64,000 bases of DNA from Methylocella silvestris (lineage in GTDB: Bacteria > Pseudomonadota > Alphaproteobacteria > Rhizobiales > Beijerinckiaceae), in the NCBI RefSeq assembly GCF_002891535.1, contig NZ_PDZR01000018.1:24978-88977 (forward strand). Direction: 5' to 3'. The translations under genes and the position numbers were made by a program. The notes below the pieces were generated by a model. The model did not search any database and was not told where the DNA came from. It worked only from the letters and a program-made list of their open reading frames with translations. Shown here piece by piece: positions 36,516-45,896 of this stretch (position 1 is its first letter; every line of letters begins with the position of its first letter).

Positions 36516-36857
36516 TCAGTCCTTGGCGGCCTGAACCTTGGCGACTGCGAGTTCGACCGGCTTGAAGGCTTCCTTGGCCAGGGCGGAATAAAGCTCGCCG
36601 AGCTTGGTCGATTCCGCGACAAAATCGGCATAGGCGCTCTTGGCGAATTCCGACTGCAGCTGGATCGCGGACTCGAAAGACTTCACGCCGAGCAGCTTTT
36701 CAAGGAAAGCCGAACCATTTTCGAGCGACTTCTTGGAAAAATCCGAAGTTTCCTGGGCGATCGCCTGAAGCGCCTTTACAACGCCCTGCGAGGAAGCCGT
36801 CGCCGTCTCGAACTGGGCTTTGCCAAACTTCTGGAAATCTTCGATCGTATTCGCCAT
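36516..36857 (-). CDS. Phasin family protein
   Basis: 113 aa, amphipathic helices throughout: MANTIEDFQKFGKAQFETAT, ASSQGVVKALQAIAQETSDF and FLEKLLGVKSFESAIQLQSE. This fits Phasin_2-type proteins that coat polyhydroxyalkanoate granules and control their size. Starts ATG with AAGGGGAAGAC upstream. It implies the organism stores PHB/PHA. No other PHA gene is in the window. The AT-rich stretch upstream (about 36930-37010) likely holds its promoter. Confidence 0.9.
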   Translation of the reverse strand: MANTIEDFQKFGKAQFETATASSQGVVKALQAIAQETSDFSKKSLENGSAFLEKLLGVKSFESAIQLQSEFAKSAYADFVAESTKLGELYSALAKEAFKPVELAVAKVQAAKD

Positions 36858-37090
36858 TGTCTTCCCCTTAGAGCGTTGCCGACTCGCTCAATCGAGGCGG
36901 CGGTGACATGAGCTTTCGCGCTCACAATTAGTTCATACCGCACCGCACAATAAGCGTCAAGTGCGCTGCACTGTATTATTGTGCAGTGCAACAAAATGAA
37001 TTTCGGAAAATGTCCCTTAACCCGGCGGTAACCGAGGGAGATTTAGCGTCGCGCGGCGTATGGATCGTTTGTTAACAAGGACGCCGCTCA

Positions 37091-38932
37091 ATGCTCGACA
37101 TAGGTGCGACCGTTCGCCGCAGCAAAGCCGAAGCGTTTTCAGGCCTGGCGCTGGTCGTGGCCATCGGCGTCGCTGCGGTCAGCTTCTTCGCCGGACCGGC
37201 AGAGGCGCGGCAAAGGTCGCATGGCCATCACGCGGGAAAACATTTCCCCGGCCATTACGCGAGAGCGCACCACGCCCATTCGGTCCGCTACATGCGGGCG
37301 CGCCCCTTCGCGCCGAGCCGTAACTTTGCGGCCATCGTCGTCGACGGCAACAGCGGCGAGTCGCTTTACGGCCGCAATGAGGACGAGCCGCGCCATCCGG
37401 CTTCGATCACCAAGGTCATGACGCTTTACCTTCTGTTTGAGCAACTCGAACAGGGGCGGCTTCGCCTCGACAGCGAGATCCCGATCTCTGTCCGCGCCGC
37501 TGCGCAGAAGCCGACCAAGCTCGGGCTTCGGCCCGGCCGGACGATCTCGGTCGATGACGCCATCAAGGCCATCGTCACGCGTTCGGCCAACGACATTGCG
37601 GTCGCCGTCGCCGAGGCGGTCGGCGGCGATGAAGATCGTTTCGCCGAGCTCATGACCCGCAAGGCGCGCGAACTTGGCATGCGCAATACGAGATACGTCA
37701 ACGCCTCGGGCCTTCCCGCCGACGCCCAGATCACGACGGCGCGGGATCTCTCCATCCTTGGCCGCGCAGTGCAGGAGCGCTTCCCGCGCTATTATCGCTA
37801 TTTCTCGACCCGGGCGTTCTATTTCGCCGGCGCGACGATCCGCAACCACAATCGGCTGATGGACCGCGTCGAAGGAATGGATGGGATCAAGACCGGCTAC
37901 ACCAACGCTTCGGGCTTCAATCTCCTGACCTCCGTCAAGCGCGAGGGCCATTATATTGTCGCGGTGGTGATGGGCGGCGTCAGCGCGCCCTCCCGCGACC
38001 GGATCATGGCTGATCTGATTGAGGACCAGATTGGCAATGGCGCGACCGTCCGCACCGCCTCCGTGCTGCGCGATCTGCCGCAACGGCCGATCGAGCGCGC
38101 GCCCCCGGCGGATTTGCCCTCGCGCGTTATGGCGCAGCAGCAGGCCGCCCCGGAAGCAGCCGCCCCGATCGTGACGCCCGCCCCCCAGCGCGAGATCGCG
38201 CCGCCGCCGAAAGCGGCCCTCGCCTATGTCGCGACGCAGCCCGCCGTTCAAGCTCCGGCCCAGAAGATCACGCTGCGGGCTATCGCGCCGCAGGCGCCGC
38301 AAGCGATCGACCCGATCCGCGTCGCCTCCATTTCCGCCGACGTTCCGCTCGACAGGCCAAGGCCGGCTTTCGTCTCCGGCGCCGCGAGGACGCCGGCCGC
38401 GGCCGCCGCCGCAGGTTCCGCCGAATCCGGCGCGGCGCGGCCCGCCGCCGTCAAGACCGCCTCTCTCGACGGCTCGACCGTCAACGCGGCTTTTTTTGCG
38501 CCCCCAACCGCGACGCCCTCGACGATGCGCTGGATCGCCGGGCCTGCGCCGGCAAAGCTCCGCAAGACCGAAAGGACGGCGGACCGGCAGGAGGCCACGA
38601 GCATCGAGGCTCTCCGTGTGGCGGCGCCAGCTGAAAAGATAAAGGAGGCCGAGGGCAAAAGCGCCGAACGACGCCCCCCGGCGGCGGCGCGTGGCTGGAT
38701 GATCCAGATCGGCGCAACGGATGACGTCGCCAAGGCGAATGCGCTTCTCGCCAAGGCCCGGATCAGCTGCGGCAGGACGCTTGGCTCGGCGCAGCCCTTC
38801 ACCGAGAAGGTGCAGAAGGGGTCGGAAACCCTCTACCGGGCGCGTTTTGCAGGCCTTGAAGAAAAAAGCGCCGAAAACGCCTGCAGGACGCTGAAGCAGA
38901 GCGGGTTGTCCTGCTTCGCAACGAAAAACTAA
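37091..38932 (+). CDS. D-alanyl-D-alanine carboxypeptidase with C-terminal SPOR domain
   Basis: Peptidase S11 (PBP5/6-like) that trims pentapeptides in the periplasm. AAGGA precedes the ATG. A hydrophobic signal segment (LALVVAIGVAAVSFFAGPAEA) is followed by a His-rich stretch (eight His in residues 44-63). Active-site motifs are SITK (105-108), SAN (165-167) and KTG (267-269). Residues about 330-520 are a Pro/Ala-rich disordered linker. The C-terminal 80 residues (GWMIQIGATDDVAKANALLA, RARFAGLEEKSAENACRTLK) form a SPOR domain that binds denuded glycan at the division site. 613 aa, a common architecture in alphaproteobacteria. Confidence 0.93.
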   Translation: MLDIGATVRRSKAEAFSGLALVVAIGVAAVSFFAGPAEARQRSHGHHAGKHFPGHYARAHHAHSVRYMRARPFAPSRNFAAIVVDGNSGESLYGRNEDEPRHPASITKVMTLYLLFEQLEQGRLRLDSEIPISVRAAAQKPTKLGLRPGRTISVDDAIKAIVTRSANDIAVAVAEAVGGDEDRFAELMTRKARELGMRNTRYVNASGLPADAQITTARDLSILGRAVQERFPRYYRYFSTRAFYFAGATIRNHNRLMDRVEGMDGIKTGYTNASGFNLLTSVKREGHYIVAVVMGGVSAPSRDRIMADLIEDQIGNGATVRTASVLRDLPQRPIERAPPADLPSRVMAQQQAAPEAAAPIVTPAPQREIAPPPKAALAYVATQPAVQAPAQKITLRAIAPQAPQAIDPIRVASISADVPLDRPRPAFVSGAARTPAAAAAAGSAESGAARPAAVKTASLDGSTVNAAFFAPPTATPSTMRWIAGPAPAKLRKTERTADRQEATSIEALRVAAPAEKIKEAEGKSAERRPPAAARGWMIQIGATDDVAKANALLAKARISCGRTLGSAQPFTEKVQKGSETLYRARFAGLEEKSAENACRTLKQSGLSCFATKN

Positions 38933-39001
38933 CCGTTTTCCGGCAATCTTTGCGCGTGATTGCAACGCGCTTTTGCGAAGGCTGGCGCAAACCTCTGGAT
39001 G

Positions 39002-39733
39002 CTACGGATGACGCCGCATCAGGACTTCTTTAGCTTCATTAACCCGCGCCGCCAGATCCGTCGTCCCGCCATGATCTGGATGAAGCTTTTTCATGAGCGA
39101 GCGGTGCGACCGAACAACTTCCTCACGCGACGCGCCTTTGGCAAGTCCCAGGACTTCATACGCTTCATCCTGGGTCATGGCCCCGGCGCGACGTCCCGAC
39201 TCGCCGCTCCGCGAGTCGCCTTGAGCCTGTCCTGCGTGACTCCAGCCGGCAAACCGGCGATCGAGATATGCTTCCAGAAGGCGGGCGCCCTCCGGATCGT
39301 CTCGACGGCAAAGCTCGTAGAGGACTTCACACTGCGGACGCGTCAGCGAGTCTAGCTGGCGTCCCTCATCCGCTCCCGCCAGGATCACGCCGCGCATTTT
39401 TCCCGTCGCGTGGTCGAGCTGCATCTCGATCATCGCCGATCTGACGCAGGAGACGCGCGCGGATGCGCCGCTCTGCCGCGCCGCCGACGGCCAGCCAAAC
39501 AGCGAAAGCAGCGAGCCCCGCCCGCCTTTCAAGAGCCAAAGGCCGAGACCGCCGAAGCCGAGGGCAATGGAGACGGCGCCGCGCGCCATGAGAAAGGCGG
39601 CGAAGACAAGAAGCGCTATTCCGCCGCCGCGGCTGATCACGCGGGCGAGCGTCGCCGGATTGGCATTGGCGAATGCGCGAAGCCCGGCCAGCGAAAGCCA
39701 AAGCATCAGAAAGGCAAAGATAAGATAGATCAT
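39002..39733 (-). CDS. Membrane-anchored DnaJ-domain protein
   Basis: 243 aa. The N-terminus holds two or three hydrophobic helices (MIYLIFAFLMLWLSLAGLRA, GGGIALLVFAAFLMARGAVS). A cytosolic middle section follows, then a C-terminal J-domain (DEAYEVLGLAKGASREEVV, LMKKLHPDHGG with the HPD motif). It should recruit DnaK to a membrane site. Similar proteins are conserved in rhizobia. The gene is convergent with the carboxypeptidase gene. Confidence 0.88.
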   Translation of the reverse strand: MIYLIFAFLMLWLSLAGLRAFANANPATLARVISRGGGIALLVFAAFLMARGAVSIALGFGGLGLWLLKGGRGSLLSLFGWPSAARQSGASARVSCVRSAMIEMQLDHATGKMRGVILAGADEGRQLDSLTRPQCEVLYELCRRDDPEGARLLEAYLDRRFAGWSHAGQAQGDSRSGESGRRAGAMTQDEAYEVLGLAKGASREEVVRSHRSLMKKLHPDHGGTTDLAARVNEAKEVLMRRHP

Positions 39734-39858
39734 CGCGCCCTTGAATTCCCGAATGGCCGCCGTGGCGTGGGGCCAGCCAGGCCGGTAAATTCTCGTCGAT
39801 GGGGCATGATCTCAACCTTGGGGCGCGACATCTGGCGCCCAGACCGATCGTTTCGAGG

Positions 39859-40572
39859 CTAGCTCATCTGACTGAGGAGCAGCATCGCCGCAGCGCCCTT
39901 GTCCGCAGCCTCGAGCTCCAGCGCTTGCCGGCCGCCCGCGGCATAGGCCGCGGCTGCCGAGAGGAGCGCCGCCAGACGCTGCGCCGCGCCTGCGTCAAAT
40001 GTCGCATAGGCGCCGCCCGTCAGCAAGGCGATCTGCCGGAACGTCCGCTCGGCGACGCGATCGGCGCCCTCCTGAAAGACAAAGGCCTTGACGCCCATGA
40101 GCCCGAGCCGCCCCGCAAGGTCGGCGAGATCATCCGCCCGCTCCTCCATCGCATCGCCGATGAACACCAGCGCGCGGACCGGCGCATTGCCCGCTTCTTC
40201 GAGGACATGCCGCAGCACCTTGCCGATCTGCGTATGGCCGGCGGCGACGGAAATGCGGGTCATGGCTGCGGCGAGCGCCTTGCCCCCGCTCAAGAAGCGC
40301 GAGGCCTTGCATTCATCAAAGCCGCGATAAAAGACGAGCTGGACTTCAAGCCCGCCATGGGCGGCGGCCGTCTCGAACAAATGCGCTTGCAGATGCTGCG
40401 CCAGATCCCAGGTCGGCTGCCGGCTCATCGTCGCGTCGAGCGCAAAGATCAGTCTGCCGCGTCCCGTCGCGACGACCGGGCGCTTTTCCGCCGCCGAGAG
40501 GAACGCGTCGATCTCGGTTTTCGAATTCCGGTCGGATCCGACGAGATCTCGTCCATCCTTTGGCCCTTGCAC
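39859..40572 (-). CDS. VWA-domain protein of unknown role
   Basis: 237 aa. The true start is the GTG at 40572 (GAGGA 5 bases upstream), giving VQGPKDGRDLVGSDRNSKTE; the longer frame overlaps the GST gene. The VWA-like core has GRGRLIFALDATMSRQPTWD, a partial MIDAS with D-x-T-x-S, and RALVFIGDAMEERADDLADL. Close relatives are conserved hypothetical VWA proteins of rhizobia. It reads in the same direction as the GST gene, 47 bp downstream of it. Confidence 0.82.
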   Translation of the reverse strand: MQGPKDGRDLVGSDRNSKTEIDAFLSAAEKRPVVATGRGRLIFALDATMSRQPTWDLAQHLQAHLFETAAAHGGLEVQLVFYRGFDECKASRFLSGGKALAAAMTRISVAAGHTQIGKVLRHVLEEAGNAPVRALVFIGDAMEERADDLADLAGRLGLMGVKAFVFQEGADRVAERTFRQIALLTGGAYATFDAGAAQRLAALLSAAAAYAAGGRQALELEAADKGAAAMLLLSQMS

Positions 40573-40619
40573 AGCGTCCTCGCATTTCCAGCCCGGCGTT
40601 TGATCTTGCCGCCGCTCGA

Positions 40620-41273
40620 TCAAAGCCGGTCGTATTTCTCGATGGGCCAGGGCTCCGCCAACGCGCCCTCGCTCCAGTCGCGCCACGCCGGCAGCGCCAT
40701 CACCGCATCCATATAGGCGCGGGTCTGCGGCGTTACAGGGACCGCGTAGCTGTGCAGCCGGCTGACGACCGGCGCGAACATCGCGTCAGCGGCGGAAAAG
40801 GCGCCGAACAGAAACGGGCCGCCCGCGCCAAATTTCTCGCGCGCCGCAGCGAAGGCTGCTTCGATGCGCGCGACGTCCCCCCTCGCCTCCTCCGTCAGCC
40901 CCCGCTCGCCGACCTTGCGGCGAAAATTCATCGGCAGATGCGACCTGACGCCCATGAAGCCCGAGTGCATCTCGGCCGAAAGCGAGCGCGCCTGCGCCCG
41001 CGCCTCCCTTCCGCGCGGCCAGATCGGCAGATCGGGATGGCCTTCGGCGACATATTCAATGATCGCCAGCGAATCCCAGATCAGGAGGTCGCCATCGCGC
41101 AGCGCGGGGCATTTCCCCGCCGGCGAGAAGCGCAGAATCTGCTCCTTCGTGTCGGGCCGGCTGAGCGGAACGATGATCTCATCGAAGGCCACGCCAAAAT
41201 GGCGCAGCAAAATCCATGGCCGGAACGACCAGGACGAGTAGCTCTTGTTGGCGATGAGCAGCGTGTAGGTCAC
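40620..41273 (-). CDS. Glutathione S-transferase
   Basis: 217 aa. The N-terminal thioredoxin-like domain has LLIANKSYSSWSFRPWILLR with the catalytic Ser region, CPALRDGDLLIWDSLAIIEY (Glu/Ser GSH-binding motif with the cis-Pro), and an all-helical C-domain (FGAFSAADAMFAPVVSRLHS). The SYSSWS pattern is typical of a bacterial GST group of unknown substrate. Possibly cotranscribed with the VWA gene. Confidence 0.92.
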   Translation of the reverse strand: MTYTLLIANKSYSSWSFRPWILLRHFGVAFDEIIVPLSRPDTKEQILRFSPAGKCPALRDGDLLIWDSLAIIEYVAEGHPDLPIWPRGREARAQARSLSAEMHSGFMGVRSHLPMNFRRKVGERGLTEEARGDVARIEAAFAAAREKFGAGGPFLFGAFSAADAMFAPVVSRLHSYAVPVTPQTRAYMDAVMALPAWRDWSEGALAEPWPIEKYDRL

Positions 41274-41400
41274 TTGGGCGGGATCTTTCCAAAAGGCGGC
41301 GTCTATTCAACATCCGATCATGAAACAGCGCTAGACTGTTTCGCCTGCAACAGGCGCAGGCAACAAGGCGCTCGACCGGCCCAACTTCCTCGGGGGATCA

Positions 41401-42090
41401 ATGCCCGGCCTTTCCGCCGCAGACATCGCCGGCGTCGTCTTCTTTATCGGCGTCTGGATTCTCTACCGTTTCGTCAATGAACGCGGCTTTGGCGATCAGA
41501 CCAGCCTGTCCGTGCTGATGAACCAGCATCGCATGGCGTGGATGCGGGCGATGGCCTCCCGCGATACGCGCATCGCCGACGCCAGCATCATGTCGAGCCT
41601 GCAGAATGGCGCCGCTTTCTTCGCCTCCACCTCACTCCTGCTGCTCGGCGGCGCGGCGGCCTCGATGCGCGCTGCTGACGATGTTCTGAAAGTGGTTGGC
41701 GATCTCCCGCTCGGGCTTGTCGTCACCAGGGCGACCTGGGAGTTGAAAGTCTTGGGGCTCGCCCTGATTTTCGGCTATTCCTTCTTCAAATTCGCCTGGG
41801 CCTACCGCCTGTTCATCTATGCGGCGATTCTGCTTGGCGCAACGCCGGGCCCCGAAGAACCCGACGCCCGCGCCAGAGAAGTCGCGCAGAAGCGGGCGGG
41901 ATTCATGACCATCGACGCAGGGCTGCATTTCGCCAAGGGCCTGCGCAGCTTCTATTTCGCCTTCGCCTATATCGGCTGGTTCGTCAGCCCCTATGTGCTG
42001 ATGGCGACAACGACAGGGATTTTCATCATCGTCATGCGCCGGCAGTTTTTCTCCGCCGCGCGGCGCTCGCTGACGCGGGAGGACGTCTAG
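41401..42090 (+). CDS. DUF599 family membrane protein
   Basis: 229 aa. GGGGGATCA precedes the ATG. About four hydrophobic segments: residues 8-25, 71-90, 110-140 and 190-215. The conserved DUF599 core MNQHRMAWMRAMASRDTRIA is present (H, R and D residues), followed by DASIMSSLQNGAAFFASTSL. Function unknown; inner membrane. The gene is divergent from the GST gene and convergent with the ydcF-like gene (14 bp). Confidence 0.9.
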   Translation: MPGLSAADIAGVVFFIGVWILYRFVNERGFGDQTSLSVLMNQHRMAWMRAMASRDTRIADASIMSSLQNGAAFFASTSLLLLGGAAASMRAADDVLKVVGDLPLGLVVTRATWELKVLGLALIFGYSFFKFAWAYRLFIYAAILLGATPGPEEPDARAREVAQKRAGFMTIDAGLHFAKGLRSFYFAFAYIGWFVSPYVLMATTTGIFIIVMRRQFFSAARRSLTREDV

Positions 42091-42104
42091 CGTCCGACCC
42101 GGTT

Positions 42105-42899
42105 TCAGGGCGCCGGAAAGAGCTGGTCAGTCCTGCCGGTCAGGCGATAGGCGAGGAGCCCGATCCATTCGCGAAAAGCGAGAACGACCAGCGGGACGCG
42201 CTCGAACGCCGGACGCAAAAAACTCCAGTCGGAGGAATCGCCGGAGGTGCGATAGGCGACGGGATAGGCGATCACATCGAAGCCAAGCCGCCGGAAAATC
42301 CCCATCGAGCGCGGCATATGCCACGCCGAGGTGACGAGCAGCCATGTTTCGCCGGGCTTCGGCCGCAGCAGGTCGCGCGTGAAAAGCGCATTCTCCCAAG
42401 TATTGCGCGAGTGCGATTCAAATTCCATGCGGTCGGGAGGAACTCCCATATCGACCCAGAATTTTTTGACCCCGGTCGACTCGACGATGGTCTGTTCGAC
42501 GAGATTGCCGGAGCCCCCGGTAAAGACAAGGCGCGCGGAGGGGTAGCGTTTGGCGAGGTCGATCCCGGCGATCAGCCGTTCGCCGTCCCCGCCGAAAATC
42601 GCCTGCCCCCTCGCGACGCTGCGGCTCTGGTTCAGCGCGCCGCCAAGCACGATAATTCCAGTCGGAGCCGGCAAATCGGCTGGGGGCGGCGGGAAGCGGT
42701 CCTCTATCGGCAGCAGCAAGGCGACGCCAACCGGCGTCAGGAACAGGAGCGCCATCGCGAAGGCGCCCATCGCCGCCAGCGCCCGTCCCGCGCGCCCGAA
42801 ACGTGTGAACATCAGGACGACGCCGACCACGGTCAGCAGGATCAAAAAGGTCAAAGGCTCGGCGACAAGCCAGAAAATCTTGGAGACTGGAAAGAACAT
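42105..42899 (-). CDS. YdcF/ElyC-like DUF218 protein
   Basis: 264 aa. Two N-terminal membrane helices (LVAEPLTFLILLTVVGVVLMF, ALAAMGAFAMALLFLTPVGV) and a periplasmic DUF218 domain with TGIIVLGGALNQ, LVFTGGSGNL, ESHSRNTWENA and WLLVTSAWHMPRSMGIFRRL. ElyC of E. coli affects envelope polysaccharide and peptidoglycan synthesis. It lies downstream of yacG with a 58-bp gap, same strand. Confidence 0.9.
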   Translation of the reverse strand: MFFPVSKIFWLVAEPLTFLILLTVVGVVLMFTRFGRAGRALAAMGAFAMALLFLTPVGVALLLPIEDRFPPPPADLPAPTGIIVLGGALNQSRSVARGQAIFGGDGERLIAGIDLAKRYPSARLVFTGGSGNLVEQTIVESTGVKKFWVDMGVPPDRMEFESHSRNTWENALFTRDLLRPKPGETWLLVTSAWHMPRSMGIFRRLGFDVIAYPVAYRTSGDSSDWSFLRPAFERVPLVVLAFREWIGLLAYRLTGRTDQLFPAP

Positions 42900-42957
42900 G
42901 GAGCCCGGCTTTATCGCGCCGCGTCAGGCCGCGGCGGCGGCCGAACGCGTGCAAGTT

Positions 42958-43179
42958 TCATTCGTCCTCGGCGGCCGCGCCTTTTGCGGACTCCTCGGTC
43001 TCGCTCGCCGGGATGGCGTAGACGCCGCCGAGCCAACGATGCAGATCGACGTCGGCGCAGCGCTTCGAGCAGAAGGGACGCATCGCCGCGACCGCGGGCT
43101 TGCCGCAGATCGGGCACGCCCGCTTGGGCAGGACGGCGGCGTCCGCTGCGGCTTCGGGATTTGCTTCCGGCTCCGCCAT
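42958..43179 (-). CDS. yacG: DNA gyrase inhibitor YacG
   Basis: 73 aa zinc protein. Four ligands in CPICGKPA and FCSKRCADVDL (CxxC and CxxxC), then HRWLGGVYAIPASE. GAGGA precedes the ATG. It binds GyrB and restrains supercoiling in E. coli. Third gene of the infA-maf-yacG operon. Confidence 0.93.
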   Translation of the reverse strand: MAEPEANPEAAADAAVLPKRACPICGKPAVAAMRPFCSKRCADVDLHRWLGGVYAIPASETEESAKGAAAEDE

Positions 43180-43189
43180 ACGCAGTCCT

Positions 43190-43837
43190 CTAAACCCGAT
43201 TCAGCCACGAGGTCATGGCCGGAAAACCCTCACCGACGAGCAGCGACATGGTCTCGTAAAGCGGCAGGCCGACCACGGAAGAATAGGAGCCGATGAGCTT
43301 GATGACAAACGCCCCGGCCAAACCCTGGATGGCGTAGCCGCCCGCCTTGCCGCGCCATTCGCCGCTCTCGAGATAGGTTTCGATCTCGCTCGACGACAGC
43401 CGCTTGAAGCGGACCCTCGTCTCGATCAGCTTGTGACGCTCGCGCCCGCCGGGGACGATCAGACAGACGCCGGTATGAACCCGATGCGCGCGGCCGGAGA
43501 GAAGCTGCAAGCATTGCTCGGCTTCGCTTGATAATTCGCATTTGGGCAGAATGCGGCGCCCGACGCTGACCACCGTGTCGGCGCCGATTACATAGGCATC
43601 GGCGAGTTCCGGGCGGCTCAACGCGATGCGGGCGGCGGCGCGCGCTTTTTCGCGGCCGAGGCGCGAGGCGAGCGTGCGTGGAAGTTCGGTCTTGCCGGGG
43701 GTTTCGTCGAGATCGCAAGGCAGCAGCGCATCGGGTTCGAGGCCGATCTGCTGCAACAATTCAAGCCGGCGCGGCGAAGCTGAAGCCAGAACGAGCTTTG
43801 GCCGCGTAAACTCCTCCGGGATCTCCGGCTTCGTCAT
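43190..43837 (-). CDS. maf: Maf-type nucleoside triphosphate pyrophosphatase
   Basis: 215 aa. The N-terminal signature [19 protein letters not shown] is followed by [19 protein letters not shown] and [20 protein letters not shown]. Maf proteins hydrolyse dTTP, UTP or modified nucleotides to prevent misincorporation. AAGGA lies 8 bases upstream of the ATG. Ten bp from yacG and 53 bp from infA, so one transcript is likely. Confidence 0.94.
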   Translation of the reverse strand: MTKPEIPEEFTRPKLVLASASPRRLELLQQIGLEPDALLPCDLDETPGKTELPRTLASRLGREKARAAARIALSRPELADAYVIGADTVVSVGRRILPKCELSSEAEQCLQLLSGRAHRVHTGVCLIVPGGRERHKLIETRVRFKRLSSSEIETYLESGEWRGKAGGYAIQGLAGAFVIKLIGSYSSVVGLPLYETMSLLVGEGFPAMTSWLNRV

Positions 43838-43890
43838 TGCGGCGATCCTTAAACAGTCTTTCCGTCAAAAATGACAATCACTTCCGCGCC

Positions 43891-44109
43891 TCACTTGAAG
43901 CGGTATGTGATGCGGCCTTTGCTGAGATCATAGGGCGTCATTTCGACGAGAACCTTATCCCCGGTCAAAACGCGGATGCGGTTCTTGCGCATCTTGCCGG
44001 CCGTATGCGCAATGATCTCATGCTCGTTTTCGAGTTGCACACGAAACGTCGCATTGGGTAGCAGTTCGACCACAACTCCCGGAAATTCAAGCAATTCTTC
44101 CTTCGACAT
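43891..44109 (-). CDS. infA: Translation initiation factor IF-1
   Basis: 72 aa OB-fold (S1) protein. [39 protein letters not shown] and GRITYRFK are essentially canonical. AAGGAAAC precedes the ATG at 44109; the 29 extra codons to 44196 are non-coding. First gene of infA-maf-yacG; the promoter should lie in the 209 bp between pssA and infA. Confidence 0.97.
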   Translation of the reverse strand: MSKEELLEFPGVVVELLPNATFRVQLENEHEIIAHTAGKMRKNRIRVLTGDKVLVEMTPYDLSKGRITYRFK

Positions 44110-44318
44110 TTGTTTCCTTATATTTGCAGCGTCCGACACCGTTTCGCCGGCCGCAGGAGGCGGCGACCCCAACGGGTGCGCGGCCGCGCAGAGCATCCGC
44201 GCGACCGAGATCAGACCAAGCTCAAGAAAGACGGATCAATCCGGCTGACAATTGGCGCGGACCCTAATCGAGAACCGCGCATTTGTGAACTGCCGCCTTC
44301 GCCTTCGCTGTGCGGGCG

Positions 44319-45221
44319 TCACTTGTCTGGCGCCGCGCCGAGAGCCTTCAATTTTGCCGCGTCGTCGACTTCATGCGCCTTGAACTTGCGAATCGCAAAA
44401 GGAATCGAGGCAAGATAGGCGATTGACAGGAAAATCAGCATCTCCATCGGGAAGGTCGCCAGAAGAAGCAGGCAAGCGACCGCGCCGAACATAACGACGA
44501 TGACATATTCGCGCGGAATGCGGCCGATCTTCTTGCCGGAGAAATGGGGAATCCGGCTTGCCATCAACAGAGCGACAGCGATCACATAAACAATATAGAT
44601 CAGAACCATCAGCCGCCCATGAGGGGCGTCGAGGATCGACAGGCTGAGGTAGATCGGCAAAAGGCCGACGATCGCTCCCGCCGGCGCCGGCATGCCCGTG
44701 AAAAAATGCGCGTGCCAGGCCGGCCTGTCCGGCTCGTCGGCCATGACGTTGAAGCGGGCGAGGCGCAACGCTGCGGCGATCGCGAAGACCAGCGCCGCGA
44801 ACCAGCCAAGGCTCTTGAATTCGTTCAGACCCCAGAAATAGAGAATCAGCGCCGGGGCGACGCCGAAATCGACGAAATCGGCGAGCGAGTCGAGCTCCGC
44901 GCCGAATCTTGTCGCGCCACGCAGCGCGCGGGCGATCCGCCCGTCAAGGCCGTCGAGCACGGCGGCGATAATGACGAAGACCACCGCCACCTCGAACTGC
45001 GCCTCGATTGCAAAGCGAATCGCCGTCAGACCCATGCACAAGGCAAGCAGCGTCACGAGATTGGGCAGGATGATCCGCATCGGCACGGCGCGAAAGCGCC
45101 GCTTTGGCGGCCGCGCCGGAGCAAAGGGGTCGAAAGCGGCCTCGTCGCCGCCCTCGAACGGAGGCGTGTCGCCTCGCCCGCGGCGGGAGGCGAAATCATT
45201 GTTTGCGGAGCGGCGATCCAT
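44319..45221 (-). CDS. pssA: CDP-diacylglycerol-serine O-phosphatidyltransferase
   Basis: Makes phosphatidylserine, the precursor of phosphatidylethanolamine. The CDP-alcohol phosphotransferase motif is seen in DGLDGRIARALRGATRFGAE followed by LDSLADFVDFG. Seven or eight hydrophobic segments place it in the inner membrane. The start MDRRSANNDFASRRGRGDTP is chosen; a frame 12 codons longer has no support. No psd gene (decarboxylase) is adjacent, although psd-pssA is the usual pair in this order. Confidence 0.94.
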   Translation of the reverse strand: MDRRSANNDFASRRGRGDTPPFEGGDEAAFDPFAPARPPKRRFRAVPMRIILPNLVTLLALCMGLTAIRFAIEAQFEVAVVFVIIAAVLDGLDGRIARALRGATRFGAELDSLADFVDFGVAPALILYFWGLNEFKSLGWFAALVFAIAAALRLARFNVMADEPDRPAWHAHFFTGMPAPAGAIVGLLPIYLSLSILDAPHGRLMVLIYIVYVIAVALLMASRIPHFSGKKIGRIPREYVIVVMFGAVACLLLLATFPMEMLIFLSIAYLASIPFAIRKFKAHEVDDAAKLKALGAAPDK

Positions 45222-45290
45222 TGGCGGCAAGATAGGGTGAGCCTGCAAGCGCCGCAAGCGCGGCGCAGAAAACGAGCGGCGACCCGGCAG

Positions 45291-45812
45291 CTAGCGCAAC
45301 CTGAACTGCGCGCGCAGGCGTCCAAACATCGCCACGCCGCGCCGGCGCATTTGCACGGCGAGAGCATAGGCTTTGGTGGCGCGGGCCCAGGCGAGCAGCG
45401 AATCGCGGAGCCCGACCAACCAATCCATCAGCTGGGCGAACCAGCCGATCGTGCGCAGCTTGTCCCGGCCGGCGTCATAAATGCGCTCGACGAGGACGAG
45501 GCTGACAAGATAGGCGAGCGCCATCACGATGACGCCAGTCAGCCAACGGCCGCCCGCGAAAAGCACCAGCGCATAAATTTTTGCCGGCTCGGCGAGGCCG
45601 AAGGGAATAGCGAGCGCCGCCAAAATCGCATAGGGCGGCAGCTCGACGACAAGATCCTGCAGCTGCCGCAGGAGGCGTAGCCCAGCCGCCCAGCGCAGCA
45701 GCGGGCGGAAAAGCGGCGTAAAAATCGAATCGAGCACGACGTAAAAAATGACGAGCGCCTCGGCAAGGCGCAGCAGGACGAGACGAATGATCCGCGAGAA
45801 GGTCGTCAGCAT
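45291..45812 (-). CDS. Conserved membrane protein of unknown function
   Basis: 173 aa. Hydrophobic segments at about 15-35 (LRLAEALVIFYVVLDSIFTP), 58-75 and 85-108 (WLTGVIVMALAYLVSLVLVE), then an amphipathic basic C-terminus (MRRRGVAMFGRLRAQFRLR). No known domain recognised. It lies 69 bp upstream of pssA in the same direction, so a role in the envelope is a guess from context. Confidence 0.8.
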   Translation of the reverse strand: MLTTFSRIIRLVLLRLAEALVIFYVVLDSIFTPLFRPLLRWAAGLRLLRQLQDLVVELPPYAILAALAIPFGLAEPAKIYALVLFAGGRWLTGVIVMALAYLVSLVLVERIYDAGRDKLRTIGWFAQLMDWLVGLRDSLLAWARATKAYALAVQMRRRGVAMFGRLRAQFRLR

Positions 45813-45896
45813 CTTGCCAGATCCATTTTACGGCGCAGTCGCCGGGGGAAGAGCCACGATAGGGCAGATATGTTGATGCGCGCAGCTTGGCAAATA

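Noticed and set aside
37139..38965. 608-aa open frame opposite the carboxypeptidase
   Set aside because: Shadow; Arg/Gly-rich composition and no motif.
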